From assembly GCA_002869885.2 (NCBI GenBank), contig NEWR02000009.1, positions 584,136 to 648,135 of the forward strand: DNA of 64,000 nt, given 5' to 3'. This document shows positions 27,167-36,989 of this stretch, piece after piece. The first letter of the stretch is position 1, and the number at the start of each line of letters is the position of its first letter. This stretch comes from Nitrospira sp. CG24C (GTDB lineage: Bacteria > Nitrospirota > Nitrospiria > Nitrospirales > Nitrospiraceae). The translations under genes and the position numbers were made by a program. A model generated the notes under the pieces. The model was not told the DNA's origin. It saw only the letters and a program-made list of their open reading frames with translations, and searched no databases.

Positions 27167-28173
27167 GGCGTCCTCCCTTCCTCTGACGGGCGATCATGGC
27201 AGGCTGCGCGAACAAGGGCCGACTCGAGAATCCGCTCGGTCAGCTCGTCATAGTCGATCTCGGCCTGTGCCGCGGCCATCGGCAATAAACTTGTTTCGGT
27301 CATGCCCGGCGCCGTATTAATTTCCAACACAACAGGACGGCCACGCGGGGTGATCCGGAAGTCGACCCGGGCCGCACCTTCACAACCCAGCACCTCATAG
27401 GTACGCAGCGCCAACATCCGAATCTGCCTGCTTATCGCCGCGGTCAAGGGCGCAGGACAGAGGTACTGGGTTTTCCCTTTTTCATACTTCGCCGAAAAAT
27501 CGTAAAAACCGCCTGGCGCAACAATTTCCACAGCAGGAAGTACCAGCGGGGATGCATGCTGCCGCCCAATGATCGACACCGTGACCTCATGCCCGGGAAT
27601 GTAAGCCTCAACCATGGCATCCACGTCATAGCGATGAGCCAAGACCAGGGCATCACGCCATTGCGCCGGCTTCCGCACGATAGTGACGCCGATTGTGGAC
27701 CCTTGCGACGCAGGCTTCACCACGACGGGCCAGCGTAATTTCGCCGCCCGCATGGCAGTGGTGCGCGAAACTTCTTCTCCGCGCTTCACCACCGTGCCGC
27801 CCGGCACGGGAATGTGCGCTGAGGCCAAGAGGGTTTTCGTCGTGACTTTATGCATGCCGATCGCACTGGCCTGGATACCGGATCCGGTGTAGGGAACTCC
27901 AAGGGTTTCCAGAAACCCTTGGATCGAACCATCTTCCCCGCCTGGTCCATGCAATGCGAGAAACACTAGCTCGATCTTCTGATCGCGCAAATCCCGAAAG
28001 AGCATCGGTCCTACATCAATGGTCACCGCGTTGTAGCCGCGGCGGACCAGCGACCGATGCACGGCAGCGCCCGTCCGGAGCGACACATCGCGCTCAGCCG
28101 ATTGCCCTCCCATCAGCACCCCGATACGGGCGCGGGTCAGCAGGGGCCGTTCTGTCAAACGGGGCTCGCTCAT
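27163..28173 (-). CDS. ddl: D-alanine-D-alanine ligase
   Basis: ATP-grasp ligase making the D-Ala-D-Ala dipeptide of peptidoglycan. It has GGQSAERDVSLRTG, ALHGPGGEDGSIQG, VKPASQGSTIGV, and the C-terminal RVDFRITPRGRPVVLEINTAPGMTE. The ATG at 28173, with GGAGAGG about nine bases upstream, is preferred to the one at 28206, which would overlap murB. Confidence 0.95.
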   Translation of the reverse strand: MSEPRLTERPLLTRARIGVLMGGQSAERDVSLRTGAAVHRSLVRRGYNAVTIDVGPMLFRDLRDQKIELVFLALHGPGGEDGSIQGFLETLGVPYTGSGIQASAIGMHKVTTKTLLASAHIPVPGGTVVKRGEEVSRTTAMRAAKLRWPVVVKPASQGSTIGVTIVRKPAQWRDALVLAHRYDVDAMVEAYIPGHEVTVSIIGRQHASPLVLPAVEIVAPGGFYDFSAKYEKGKTQYLCPAPLTAAISRQIRMLALRTYEVLGCEGAARVDFRITPRGRPVVLEINTAPGMTETSLLPMAAAQAEIDYDELTERILESALVRAACHDRPSEEGRTP

Positions 28174-28177
28174 ACCG

Positions 28178-29128
28178 CTAGGCCTCTCCGACGATTTTGA
28201 GTTCAAGATCCAACCGCACGCCCGCCAGCCGGCGAATCGCGCTGCGAACCTTTCCGATCAGCGCCGTCACATCCGCCGCGCGCGCCTGCCCCCGATTCAC
28301 CATGAAATTGGCATGTTTCATCGAGACCTCCGCATCGCCGACGCGTGCCCCCTTGAGGCCAACCGCCTCAATCAGTCGGCCAGCGGAATCGTTCGGAGGG
28401 TTCTTGAACACACAACCGGCGCTCGGCAATGCGAGCGGCTGTGTGTCCCGCCGATAATGGAGGTAGTCCTTGACCACTCGCTCGATTTCAGTCCGAACCC
28501 CCTGCTTCAACTGAAGCCACACCCCGACGACGATGCCGCGCGGCAGCAAAGCCCGTCGATACGCGAACCTCACCTGGGCTGCTTCCACTTCTATGAGTTG
28601 GCCCTTCATGTTCACCATGCGAACAGCCTTGACCGAATCCTTCATTTCTCCGAGCTTCGTTCCGGCATTCATCACCACACAGCCGGCCACAGTCCCGGGA
28701 ATTCCCGCAGCCCATTCCAATCCCGCGAGGGAATGGCGAATGGCGTATCCAATCAACGTCGGCATTCCTACTCCCCCTTCGGCATAGAGCACGGACCCCG
28801 GTTCTTCCTTGATCCCCCGCAATCGCACCAGGCTCATGACGATGCCGCGGATTCCCCCGTCCCGGACTAATAAATTTGTCCCACCCAGGACAAACAACGG
28901 GATCTTGCGCGCGCGCGCCTGCTGGACGACCAGACAGACATCTTCAATATCAGCCGGTTCAACCACGACATCCGCAGGCCCTCCGATCTTGAACGAGGTG
29001 TACTCGCTCAACGGAGCCTGGAAGGATACGGATCCCCGGAGGCCCGCTACCGCAGCCCGGACATCTGCCTGCGTGAACTGCGCATGAGCTTTCGCAGCTG
29101 TCGTGACACGTCGGGCACCTCGCTTCAT
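28178..29128 (-). CDS. murB: UDP-N-acetylenolpyruvoylglucosamine reductase
   Basis: FAD enzyme reducing enolpyruvyl-UDP-GlcNAc to UDP-MurNAc. It has TSFKIGGPAD, LGGTNLLVRDGGIRG, AAGIPGTVAGCVVMNAG and the AGCVFKNPP segment containing the reactive-site region. The proton-donor serine typical of type I MurB appears replaced by Cys in AGCVFKNP, as in several type II enzymes. 316 residues; five bases from murC. Confidence 0.94.
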   Translation of the reverse strand: MKRGARRVTTAAKAHAQFTQADVRAAVAGLRGSVSFQAPLSEYTSFKIGGPADVVVEPADIEDVCLVVQQARARKIPLFVLGGTNLLVRDGGIRGIVMSLVRLRGIKEEPGSVLYAEGGVGMPTLIGYAIRHSLAGLEWAAGIPGTVAGCVVMNAGTKLGEMKDSVKAVRMVNMKGQLIEVEAAQVRFAYRRALLPRGIVVGVWLQLKQGVRTEIERVVKDYLHYRRDTQPLALPSAGCVFKNPPNDSAGRLIEAVGLKGARVGDAEVSMKHANFMVNRGQARAADVTALIGKVRSAIRRLAGVRLDLELKIVGEA

Positions 29129-29132
29129 GGCA

Positions 29133-30524
29133 TCATCCGACAGGGGTTAATCGGGCTAATAGCCCAAGCCCCGTCTTCCAAATATCCCCCGCCCCTAATG
29201 TAATGACGAGATCCCCCGATTTCAGATGGGGCAATACCTGATCCACCAACTGCTCTTTGTGTTCCACAAAAGTCACAGATGGATGGCCGGACGCACGAAC
29301 AACCTCGGCCAACTTGGCTCCGGACACCCCGGGAATCGGCTGCTCCCCTGCCGCATAAATATCAGCTAAGAACAATACGTCTGATTGGTCAAACGACTTC
29401 GCAAAATCCTCCAGCAAATCTCGCGTCCTGGTATAGCGATGTGGTTGAAAGAGCACCACCAGCCGCCGGTCCTTCCAGCCTTGCTTCGCTGCAGCGAGGG
29501 TGGCCTTGATCTCGGTTGGATGATGCCCGTAATCGTCCACGACCATAATCCCACCGGCTTCCCCTCGCAGATGAAAGCGGCGCTCGACCCCGGCATAGGC
29601 CGCCAGCGCTTTTCTGATGAGATCCACCGGCACATCCAATTCGATGCCGATCGCAATCGCCACAAGCGCGTTGGAGACATTGTGCCGGCCTGGCACTGCC
29701 AGGCGGAATGGGCCCAAGTTGCGCCCACGGAACTGCGCTCGAAACTCAGCGCCCCATTGATTCAAGCTGATCTCTGTCGCAAAGAAGTCAGGCGTGACAC
29801 CTTCACGCTCACTGAGGCCATAGGTCTGATAGCGTTTCACGATATTCGGGAAGAGCGCCCTCAGCCGATCATCGTCGGCACACAATACGGCCAAACCGTA
29901 GAACGGCACCTTATTGATAAACTCGAGAAAGCACTCGTTGATGCGTTCCATGCTGCCGTAGTGATCCAGATGTTCCCTGTCGAGATTCGTGACCGCGACA
30001 ACGGTCGGGGACAGACGAAGAAACGACCCGTCGCTCTCATCGGCTTCCGCCACGAGGAGATCGCCTCGGCCAAGGCGGGCATGACTCCCCAACGCATTCA
30101 CTTTGCCACCGATCACCATCGTCGGATCCAACCCACCCTGAGCCAGTACATTAGCGACCATCGAGGTCGTCGTGGTTTTTCCATGAGCGCCTGCAATGGC
30201 AACCCCAAATTTCAGTCGCATCAGCTCCGCAAGCATCTCGGCCCGTGGAATCACGGGAATCTGCTTCGCCTTGGCGACCACGACCTCGGGATTCTGTGCC
30301 GACACGGCGGAAGAAATGACCACCACCTGGGCCTCCCCCACATTCGACTCCTGATGGCCAATAAAGATGCGCCCCCCGAGTTCTTCCAATCTCCGCGTCG
30401 TATCGGAAGCCTGCAAGTCCGAGCCTGTCACTTTATACCCCAGCGTCAGCAGCACCTCGGCGATGCCGCTCATCCCCGATCCCCCGATTCCGACTAAGTG
30501 AATTTGTTGCGTCTTGCGAAACAT
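29133..30524 (-). CDS. murC: UDP-N-acetylmuramate-L-alanine ligase
   Basis: First Mur ligase, adding L-Ala to UDP-MurNAc. It begins MFRKTQQIHLVGIGGSGMSGIAEVL and has the ATP loop GAHGKTTTTSM, HLDHYGSME, DDYGHHPTEI and QPHRYTRT. The frame continues to 30629 but would then overlap murG; the ATG at 30524 gives about 463 residues. Upstream lies an 67-base gap to the murG stop. Confidence 0.95.
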   Translation of the reverse strand: MFRKTQQIHLVGIGGSGMSGIAEVLLTLGYKVTGSDLQASDTTRRLEELGGRIFIGHQESNVGEAQVVVISSAVSAQNPEVVVAKAKQIPVIPRAEMLAELMRLKFGVAIAGAHGKTTTTSMVANVLAQGGLDPTMVIGGKVNALGSHARLGRGDLLVAEADESDGSFLRLSPTVVAVTNLDREHLDHYGSMERINECFLEFINKVPFYGLAVLCADDDRLRALFPNIVKRYQTYGLSEREGVTPDFFATEISLNQWGAEFRAQFRGRNLGPFRLAVPGRHNVSNALVAIAIGIELDVPVDLIRKALAAYAGVERRFHLRGEAGGIMVVDDYGHHPTEIKATLAAAKQGWKDRRLVVLFQPHRYTRTRDLLEDFAKSFDQSDVLFLADIYAAGEQPIPGVSGAKLAEVVRASGHPSVTFVEHKEQLVDQVLPHLKSGDLVITLGAGDIWKTGLGLLARLTPVG

Positions 30525-30591
30525 CGGTGCGCGCCTTACTCCACCAACCGGTGAATACGACTGTGACTCCTGTCCACGTTGCCCAATGCCA

Positions 30592-31710
30592 TTAACCTCC
30601 TGCCGCTCCAACAGACCGGTGAGCATCATGATGTCCTCCCATAAGTGCGTAACACTCGCGGACGATGACCTCGGCCGCGTCGATTTTCCGCAGAGAAAGA
30701 CTGGCTTCCCCCATCGCTCGCAATCGCTCAGGATCCCCGAGAATGCCCGCCACTGTGCGGACCAACAGAGGGCCGGTGAGTACAGATTGTGAGAGCAGCA
30801 CGGCAGCCCCGGCTACTTCCATCACCTTGGCATTCTTCGTCTGGTGGTCGTAGATGGCTGACGGCAGCGGAATGAGAATGGCCGGCTTTCCACAGGCCGT
30901 AAGTTCCGCTACCGTCATGGCCCCGGCTCTCGCCACCACGAGATCTGCCTGCCGCAATGCGGCAGGCATGTCATAGATAAACGGCACGACTTGCGACTCG
31001 AAGCCGGCGCGACGATAGGCCTCAGCCACCCGCGCATGGTCAGACTCGCCGGTCTGATGGGTCACAGTGAGATGAGGTATCTGTGTCATCAGATCGGGTA
31101 ATCCTTCCATCACCGCTGCATTCATCGCCTTCGCTCCCTGACTTCCCCCGAAAATCAGCAGATGCGGTGGTCCCAATTTCTCCCTGCTCTGCCGCATGCC
31201 GTCCAAAAACGCTTTGCGAATTGGAGTCCCCACCACACGTACCTTGGAACGATCGAACGAGTCAGCCGCCGACTCGAATGCGAGAAAGACGCGCTGAGCA
31301 AACGGTCCCACCGCTTTGTTGGCTGCTCCGGGATTTGCATTCGGCTCAAGAATCACACGCACCACTCCGGCCAATGCGGCAGCAAGCAACATCATCGGAC
31401 TCGTATATCCGCCGACCCCGATCACCAAATCCGCCCGTCTGGCACGCAGGATTCTCAGGCACTGCCACAAACTAACCGGCGTGGCACACAACCCCGTCAG
31501 CGCCCCGAACAGACCCTTGCCCATCACTGGTTTGGCACTGATCAACGCCAGCTCGAATCCTTCATGGGCAAGCACCTTCGACTCGAGTCCACGCGCCGTC
31601 CCCACGAAGAGGATCTTGGCCCTTGGATCGTACCGGAGAAACTCTCGCGCCAACGCCACAGCCGGATAGAGATGGCCACCGGTTCCTCCTGCTGCTATGA
31701 CGATCGTCAT
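30592..31710 (-). CDS. murG: UDP-GlcNAc:lipid I GlcNAc-transferase
   Basis: Converts lipid I to lipid II at the inner leaflet. It starts MTIVIAAGGTGGHLYPAVALA (G loop 1) and has GVGGYTSPMMLLAAALAG, FGGSQGAKAMN and RAGAMTVAEL, about 372 residues. The frame stays open upstream through ftsW in another register, but the true start is the ATG at 31710, which overlaps the ftsW stop as ATGA. Confidence 0.95.
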   Translation of the reverse strand: MTIVIAAGGTGGHLYPAVALAREFLRYDPRAKILFVGTARGLESKVLAHEGFELALISAKPVMGKGLFGALTGLCATPVSLWQCLRILRARRADLVIGVGGYTSPMMLLAAALAGVVRVILEPNANPGAANKAVGPFAQRVFLAFESAADSFDRSKVRVVGTPIRKAFLDGMRQSREKLGPPHLLIFGGSQGAKAMNAAVMEGLPDLMTQIPHLTVTHQTGESDHARVAEAYRRAGFESQVVPFIYDMPAALRQADLVVARAGAMTVAELTACGKPAILIPLPSAIYDHQTKNAKVMEVAGAAVLLSQSVLTGPLLVRTVAGILGDPERLRAMGEASLSLRKIDAAEVIVRECYALMGGHHDAHRSVGAAGG

Positions 31711-32903
31711 CCGTGATTCAATCCATCGCGCCCACTTCGAGACCCACCGGCATGTCGGTCTCGAGAAATACTGAGTAAGATCCCCACGCCGATTAGACTG
31801 ACCACCAACGACGACCCTCCATAACTCACGAACGGCAAGGTGAGTCCTTTCGTCGGCAAGAGCCCGGTCACCACCGCGGCATTCACTAACGCTTGGCTGC
31901 CGATCAACAGGGTAATGCCCATACCCAGATAGCGGCCGAACGGTACCCGCGCGCGCGCGGCGATCTGAAACCCGCGCCACACAAAAAATGCGAATAGCAG
32001 GATGACCGTGGCGGTGCCGATGAGCCCCAGTTCTTCGCCGACCAGCGCCAAAACAAAGTCTGTATGCGCCTCCGGGAGGAAGTAGAGCTTCTGTTTGCCC
32101 TCGCCCAATCCTACCCCGAACGAACCGCCGCTGCCGAAGGACAAGAAGGACTGCGTGATTTGAAACCCGGCATCCGACGCATCCTTCCATGGAGCCAGAA
32201 AGGTCATGAGCCGTTGGCGCCGATAACTGGACCCCAGGACCAGCGCCAGCACGACCGGAATCGCACAAAGGCCTAAGGCCAAGAGATGGGAGAGGCGCGC
32301 CCCGGCGAGAAAACACATCCCGACCGTCACCAGGCCAAGCACTACGACCGTCCCAAGATCCGGCTCCAACAACACCAGTCCGCTCAGCAGTCCGATCACG
32401 ATCAGGGCCGGCAGAAGTCCGTTGCGGAACAACGTGATCTTGTCCCCTTTTTTGGTCAGATACGCCGCCAGATAGATGACCGCCACAAGCTTGGCCATCT
32501 CCGCCGGCTGCACCGAGATGAATCCCAATCGCAACCATCGCCGCGCCCCCTTGGCCGCCACACCAAGCGACGGCACCAGTACCATGATGAGCAGCAGTAC
32601 GATGCAGGCCAACATCGGGATGGAGAGCTTCTTCCAGAACGTGTAATCGATACGCGATGCGAGATGCATCAACAGTAAGCCGAACGCAAGCCAGGCGATC
32701 TGCCGCTTCAGAAAAAATCCGGGATCCTGAAACCTGTTGCCCGCCACAATGGCGCTCGCGCTGAACACCATGACCAGGCCCACCAACGCCAGGATCATGG
32801 TGACCGCTAGAAGCGTATGATCCGCCGCTACCCGTTGCTTGCCCGACCGTTGGCTGGTCTGGGACCATGGGAGCGCCAGAGTCCCCGCTGATCGATGCGC
32901 CAT
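31707..32903 (-). CDS. ftsW: Septal peptidoglycan polymerase FtsW
   Basis: SEDS-family glycosyltransferase with about ten transmembrane segments. The family markers are QPAEMAKLVAVIYLAAY, the catalytic-region EAHTDFVLALVGEELG and PFVSYGGSSLV near the C-terminus. 398 residues, between murD and murG, as in standard dcw clusters. Its partner transpeptidase is the ftsI product upstream. Confidence 0.95.
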   Translation of the reverse strand: MAHRSAGTLALPWSQTSQRSGKQRVAADHTLLAVTMILALVGLVMVFSASAIVAGNRFQDPGFFLKRQIAWLAFGLLLMHLASRIDYTFWKKLSIPMLACIVLLLIMVLVPSLGVAAKGARRWLRLGFISVQPAEMAKLVAVIYLAAYLTKKGDKITLFRNGLLPALIVIGLLSGLVLLEPDLGTVVVLGLVTVGMCFLAGARLSHLLALGLCAIPVVLALVLGSSYRRQRLMTFLAPWKDASDAGFQITQSFLSFGSGGSFGVGLGEGKQKLYFLPEAHTDFVLALVGEELGLIGTATVILLFAFFVWRGFQIAARARVPFGRYLGMGITLLIGSQALVNAAVVTGLLPTKGLTLPFVSYGGSSLVVSLIGVGILLSISRDRHAGGSRSGRDGLNHG

Positions 32904-32935
32904 TGCTCAGAACCGCCCCTCCCCCGCTTGGCACG

Positions 32936-34345
32936 TCACGCCGGTAAGGCATGAACCAATGCCTTGAATTGACGGCCACGGTCTTGATAGTCCGCAAACA
33001 TGTCGAAGCTGGCACAAGCCGGGGATAACAACACGACGTCACCCGGCGATGCCCCCTGCGCGGCACAATCCACGGCCTCCCGCAAGGTGGCAGCCTCCGT
33101 CAGCGTGGCGACACCTTCCCACGCCTTCCGCAACAGCGGCGCCGCTTCCCCTATCAGAATCACACGCGTGACCCGCCGACTGACCGCCTGGGCGAGTCGC
33201 GAAAAATCGCCACCCTTATCCCGCCCGCCGGCAATGAGCCAAATCGGTTGATCGATACTTTCCAGCGCCTTGAGGGTGGCATCGACATTCGTCCCCTTCG
33301 AATCGTTGACAAATCGGACCCCCCGACGCTCACGAACGATTTCAAGCGCATGCTCGAGTCCGGGAAATGTCGCGAGGACACGGCGAATCACGTCGAGAGG
33401 GCAACCGCACAGCAAGCCATAGGTCGCCGCCGCCATGACGTTCTCCACGTTGTGGTTGCCGATGATGCGGATCTCACTTCGACGACAGATCTCTTGCCGT
33501 ACCCCGGTCACCGTCGTTACGATCCGGTCGCCTTCCAGGTAGGTTCCTCCGGATAAATCACCGCCGAGCGTCGACGTGGTCGTAAACCCCAGGCGTTTCC
33601 CAGGGACGCGATGTCGCAGCGCGGCCACACGGCTATCGTCAAGGTTGAACAGGGCAAAATCCGATGCCGTTTGATTTTCGAAGATCCGCTGCTTAGCCGC
33701 GATGTATTCGTCCAGCGACTCATACCGGTCCTGGTGATCGACCGTCACGTTGAGCAGGGCAGCAATCCAGGGATGGAATCGATCAATTGTTTCCAGCTGA
33801 AAACTGGAGACTTCGACGACGAGATAGTCGAACGGACTCGGCTTTCCCGCCTGACCGGCGCGAAGGTCTTCCACCGCCGCCTCGCTCAAAGCGGTGCCCA
33901 AATTTCCTCCGACAAACGCCCGCTTCCCGCTCTCGGCGAGAAACTTGCCAATCAAGGTCACAGTCGTGCTCTTGCCATTGGTGCCCGTGATGGCGAGGAG
34001 CGGACTTCTAAAAAACTGAGAGGCAAGCTCCAATTCGCCGATCACCTTCACGCCGCGCCGACGCACTGCTTCGAGCGGAGCGAGTCGATAGGGCACTCCA
34101 GGGCTGATCACCACCAGGTCCGCCTCGTCGAGCGACGACTCGTACCGCGCCCCGACGGTCACGCCGACGTGATCGCGGTCGATGCCGCCGAGGACTGCCG
34201 CCAGCTCAGTCGATTCCTTCCGATCGGCCACCGTGACACGTGCCCCCGCCGCCTGGAGCAACCGGCAAGCCGCGACACCGCTTCTGGCAAGCCCCATGAC
34301 CGTGACACGCGCTCCAGCCAATTCCACAGCCGTCTCTCCTACCAT
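32936..34345 (-). CDS. murD: UDP-N-acetylmuramoyl-L-alanine-D-glutamate ligase
   Basis: Second Mur ligase, adding D-Glu. It has [23 protein letters not shown] loop [34 protein letters not shown] and [13 protein letters not shown]. 469 residues, five bases after mraY. Standard length and complete motifs. Confidence 0.95.
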   Translation of the reverse strand: MVGETAVELAGARVTVMGLARSGVAACRLLQAAGARVTVADRKESTELAAVLGGIDRDHVGVTVGARYESSLDEADLVVISPGVPYRLAPLEAVRRRGVKVIGELELASQFFRSPLLAITGTNGKSTTVTLIGKFLAESGKRAFVGGNLGTALSEAAVEDLRAGQAGKPSPFDYLVVEVSSFQLETIDRFHPWIAALLNVTVDHQDRYESLDEYIAAKQRIFENQTASDFALFNLDDSRVAALRHRVPGKRLGFTTTSTLGGDLSGGTYLEGDRIVTTVTGVRQEICRRSEIRIIGNHNVENVMAAATYGLLCGCPLDVIRRVLATFPGLEHALEIVRERRGVRFVNDSKGTNVDATLKALESIDQPIWLIAGGRDKGGDFSRLAQAVSRRVTRVILIGEAAPLLRKAWEGVATLTEAATLREAVDCAAQGASPGDVVLLSPACASFDMFADYQDRGRQFKALVHALPA

Positions 34346-34349
34346 GCCA

Positions 34350-35426
34350 TCACCGCAGCTTTAAGGTACTCAGGCTCAGTAATGCCAACAAAATAGCAAT
34401 GATCCACAAGCGCACCACAACCTTGGGCTCCTCCCACCCCTTCATCTCAAAGTGATGATGGATGGGCGCCATGAGAAAAATTCGTTTCCCGCGTGCCTTG
34501 AACGAGATCACCTGAAAAATGACCGAGACCGCTTCAATCACAAACACTCCGCCGACCATCAGAAGCAGCAGCTCGTGCTTGCTGATCACCGCAACCGTGC
34601 CCAGCGCCGCTCCCAGCGGAAGCGAGCCCACATCCCCCATGAATACGGAAGCCGGATAGGTGTTGAACCACAGAAATCCAAGACTTGCCCCCAAAATGGA
34701 GGCGGTGAACACCGCAAGTTCACCCGCGCCTTCGATGTGCGGAATGAGCAGATAGTCCGACATGAGCCGATGACCGGCGACATAAGCCACGATCGTATAG
34801 GCCAATGACGCGATCATGACCGGGCCGATCGCGAGCCCATCGAGACCGTCGGTCAGATTGACGGCATTAGAACTCCCGACAATGACGATTACAGCAAAGG
34901 CGACATACATCCAGCCGAGATCTGGAACGAAATTCTTGAAAAACGGGATGCTGAGCTTGGTCGTATAGCCGGGCAGGAAATAGAGGACGAGTGCGATCGC
35001 CAAGGCCATCGCCACTTGCGCCGTGAATTTCTGCCCCGCCGACAACCCTTTCGATTGGGTCTTGATGAACTTGAGATAATCGTCGGCAAATCCTATCGCC
35101 CCAAACCCCAGCATGGCGGCGAGCACAAGCCAGACATACGGCTTCGCGATATCGCTCCACAGGAGCGTCGAGAGGACCACTGCGAAGAGGATGAGAATCC
35201 CCCCCATAGTAGGCGTGCCGCTCTTCGCCAGGTGGCTTTTGGGACCGTCGCCGCGAATCTGCTGGCCCAGCTTTATGTCTTGTAATTTCTTGATCACCCA
35301 GGGGGCCAGCACAAAGGCAATCAAGAACGCCGTCACGGCCGCATAGATGATCCGAAAGCTCAAGTACCGAAAGACGTTCAGGAATGAGTAATCCGTATGA
35401 AACGGATACAACCAGTTATAGAGCAT
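34350..35426 (-). CDS. mraY: Phospho-N-acetylmuramoyl-pentapeptide transferase
   Basis: Makes lipid I by transferring phospho-MurNAc-pentapeptide to undecaprenyl phosphate. About ten transmembrane segments. It has [13 protein letters not shown], the catalytic Asp pair [21 protein letters not shown], and [21 protein letters not shown]. 358 residues, the expected size. Confidence 0.96.
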   Translation of the reverse strand: MLYNWLYPFHTDYSFLNVFRYLSFRIIYAAVTAFLIAFVLAPWVIKKLQDIKLGQQIRGDGPKSHLAKSGTPTMGGILILFAVVLSTLLWSDIAKPYVWLVLAAMLGFGAIGFADDYLKFIKTQSKGLSAGQKFTAQVAMALAIALVLYFLPGYTTKLSIPFFKNFVPDLGWMYVAFAVIVIVGSSNAVNLTDGLDGLAIGPVMIASLAYTIVAYVAGHRLMSDYLLIPHIEGAGELAVFTASILGASLGFLWFNTYPASVFMGDVGSLPLGAALGTVAVISKHELLLLMVGGVFVIEAVSVIFQVISFKARGKRIFLMAPIHHHFEMKGWEEPKVVVRLWIIAILLALLSLSTLKLR

Positions 35427-35493
35427 GCGGTCTTTACCTTAAAAATGAGTGGGCCTATCCGACCAACCCGTGAGTCGAATGAACACCGACTCC

Positions 35494-36948
35494 TTATGAT
35501 GCCTGCTTAGTAACTGCCCTCATCCCCGTCAGAACCTGCACAACCTGTTCCATTTTCATCCCGCGAGAGGCCTTCACCAACACCACGTCACCTTGCCGTA
35601 CAATCCTCTTGAGGCGATCAGCCGCCGCCGCCGCATCCACCACTTCGTCTATCTGCGAACCTGCCATCCCGCCCTGCCGGGCGCCTTCCCCAAGTTCACG
35701 ACCCAACGTCCCGCAGACGATCAGCCGCGACAGCCCTTGCGCAGCAAGAAACTCCCCAACATCCCGATGCATCCGGACTGTTTCAGAGCCGAGCTCTAAC
35801 ATGTCTCCCAGCACGGCAATCCGTTCGCGCGCAGGACTCCACTGGGCCAGCAATTGGAGCGCAGCTTTCATCGACGCGGGGTTGGCGTTGTAGCAATCGT
35901 TGATGATATGGACGCCGTGATGGGTCACCACCTGCGACCGCATCGCGGCGGGACGGAATCGGCCCAGCCCTTGGGCGATCATCGACCCGGACAAGTTCAA
36001 CGAGACGCCCACGGCCGCCGCAGCGAGCGCGTTGGTGACGTTATGCGTGCCATGCACCTTGATTCGAACGATCGTGGGGCGGCTCTTTCCAGGGAGGTGC
36101 AAGCGAAAGGTCGTGCCTTGGCGCGCATCGGACATGATCCCGCTCGCACGGACATCGGCCATCTCCGACAATCCAAACGACATGACGCGACACTGCGCGC
36201 GCGCGGCGAGGTAGTCGAAGTAGGTATCGTCGGCATTCAGAATCGCCATGCCATCGGCCGGAAGCATGTCCAATAATTCCGCCTTCGATTGCGCCGATCC
36301 TTCCATGCTTCCCAAAAACTCGAGATGATCGGGGCCGATATTGGTGATCAACCCGATCGTGGGCCTGACAATCTCACAGAGCCGGGTCGTCTGCCCCTGC
36401 TGATCCACACCCATCTCAATGACGGCTGCCTGATGGCGAGCCGTGAGCCGAAACAGGGTAGAGGGCACGCCGATCCGATTGTTGAAATTTCCCTCGGTCT
36501 TCAGCACCGACCACCGCTGAGCCAACACCGATGCCACCATATCTTTCGTCGTCGTCTTGCCATTGCTTCCGGTCACCGCCACCATGGGAATAGTGAACCG
36601 GCTGCGATAATGTGTCGCTAACTGCTGGTAGGCAAACAGCGGATCCCGCACACCGAAGAGAAAGGGTGCAGTTGGTCCCTCGATCCGGCGTACCGCTGCG
36701 GAGCGAGGAGGAAGGCGGTACTCATCGTGGACGATGGCTCCCGCTGCACCCTTTGCAAGTACGTCCGGCACAAACTCATGCCCGTCGAACCGATCGCCTC
36801 TGAGCGCAACGAAGAGGTCGCCGCGGCGGATCGATCGGGAATCCGTGCCGATCTGTCTGATCCGACGCTTTCCCGATAACGTGTCCTGCCCCGCAAGAAC
36901 TTTCACGCTGATGACTTCTCGTAACTCCTCAATCGTAAAGAGTCCCAT
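35494..36948 (-). CDS. murF: UDP-MurNAc-tripeptide-D-Ala-D-Ala ligase
   Basis: Adds the D-Ala-D-Ala made by Ddl. It has ALRGDRFDGHEF, ATP loop GSNGKTTTKDMV, VIEMGVDQQG, NIGPDHLEFLGS, and INDCYNANPASMKAAL. AAGGA five bases before the ATG at 36948 gives about 484 residues; an earlier start at 36999 would overlap murE. Confidence 0.95.
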   Translation of the reverse strand: MGLFTIEELREVISVKVLAGQDTLSGKRRIRQIGTDSRSIRRGDLFVALRGDRFDGHEFVPDVLAKGAAGAIVHDEYRLPPRSAAVRRIEGPTAPFLFGVRDPLFAYQQLATHYRSRFTIPMVAVTGSNGKTTTKDMVASVLAQRWSVLKTEGNFNNRIGVPSTLFRLTARHQAAVIEMGVDQQGQTTRLCEIVRPTIGLITNIGPDHLEFLGSMEGSAQSKAELLDMLPADGMAILNADDTYFDYLAARAQCRVMSFGLSEMADVRASGIMSDARQGTTFRLHLPGKSRPTIVRIKVHGTHNVTNALAAAAVGVSLNLSGSMIAQGLGRFRPAAMRSQVVTHHGVHIINDCYNANPASMKAALQLLAQWSPARERIAVLGDMLELGSETVRMHRDVGEFLAAQGLSRLIVCGTLGRELGEGARQGGMAGSQIDEVVDAAAAADRLKRIVRQGDVVLVKASRGMKMEQVVQVLTGMRAVTKQAS

Positions 36949-36989
36949 CAATTCCTTATCCTGGGTGATTCCGGCTGTAGCCTGGATTT

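Noticed and set aside
29385-30497. 370-codon plus-strand frame opposite murC
   Set aside because: Antisense of murC with no recognisable domain or ribosome site.
31711-33066. A long open frame in register with murG runs upstream through ftsW
   Set aside because: It is a GC-rich out-of-register reading of ftsW with no family features; murG starts at 31710 with an ATGA overlap.
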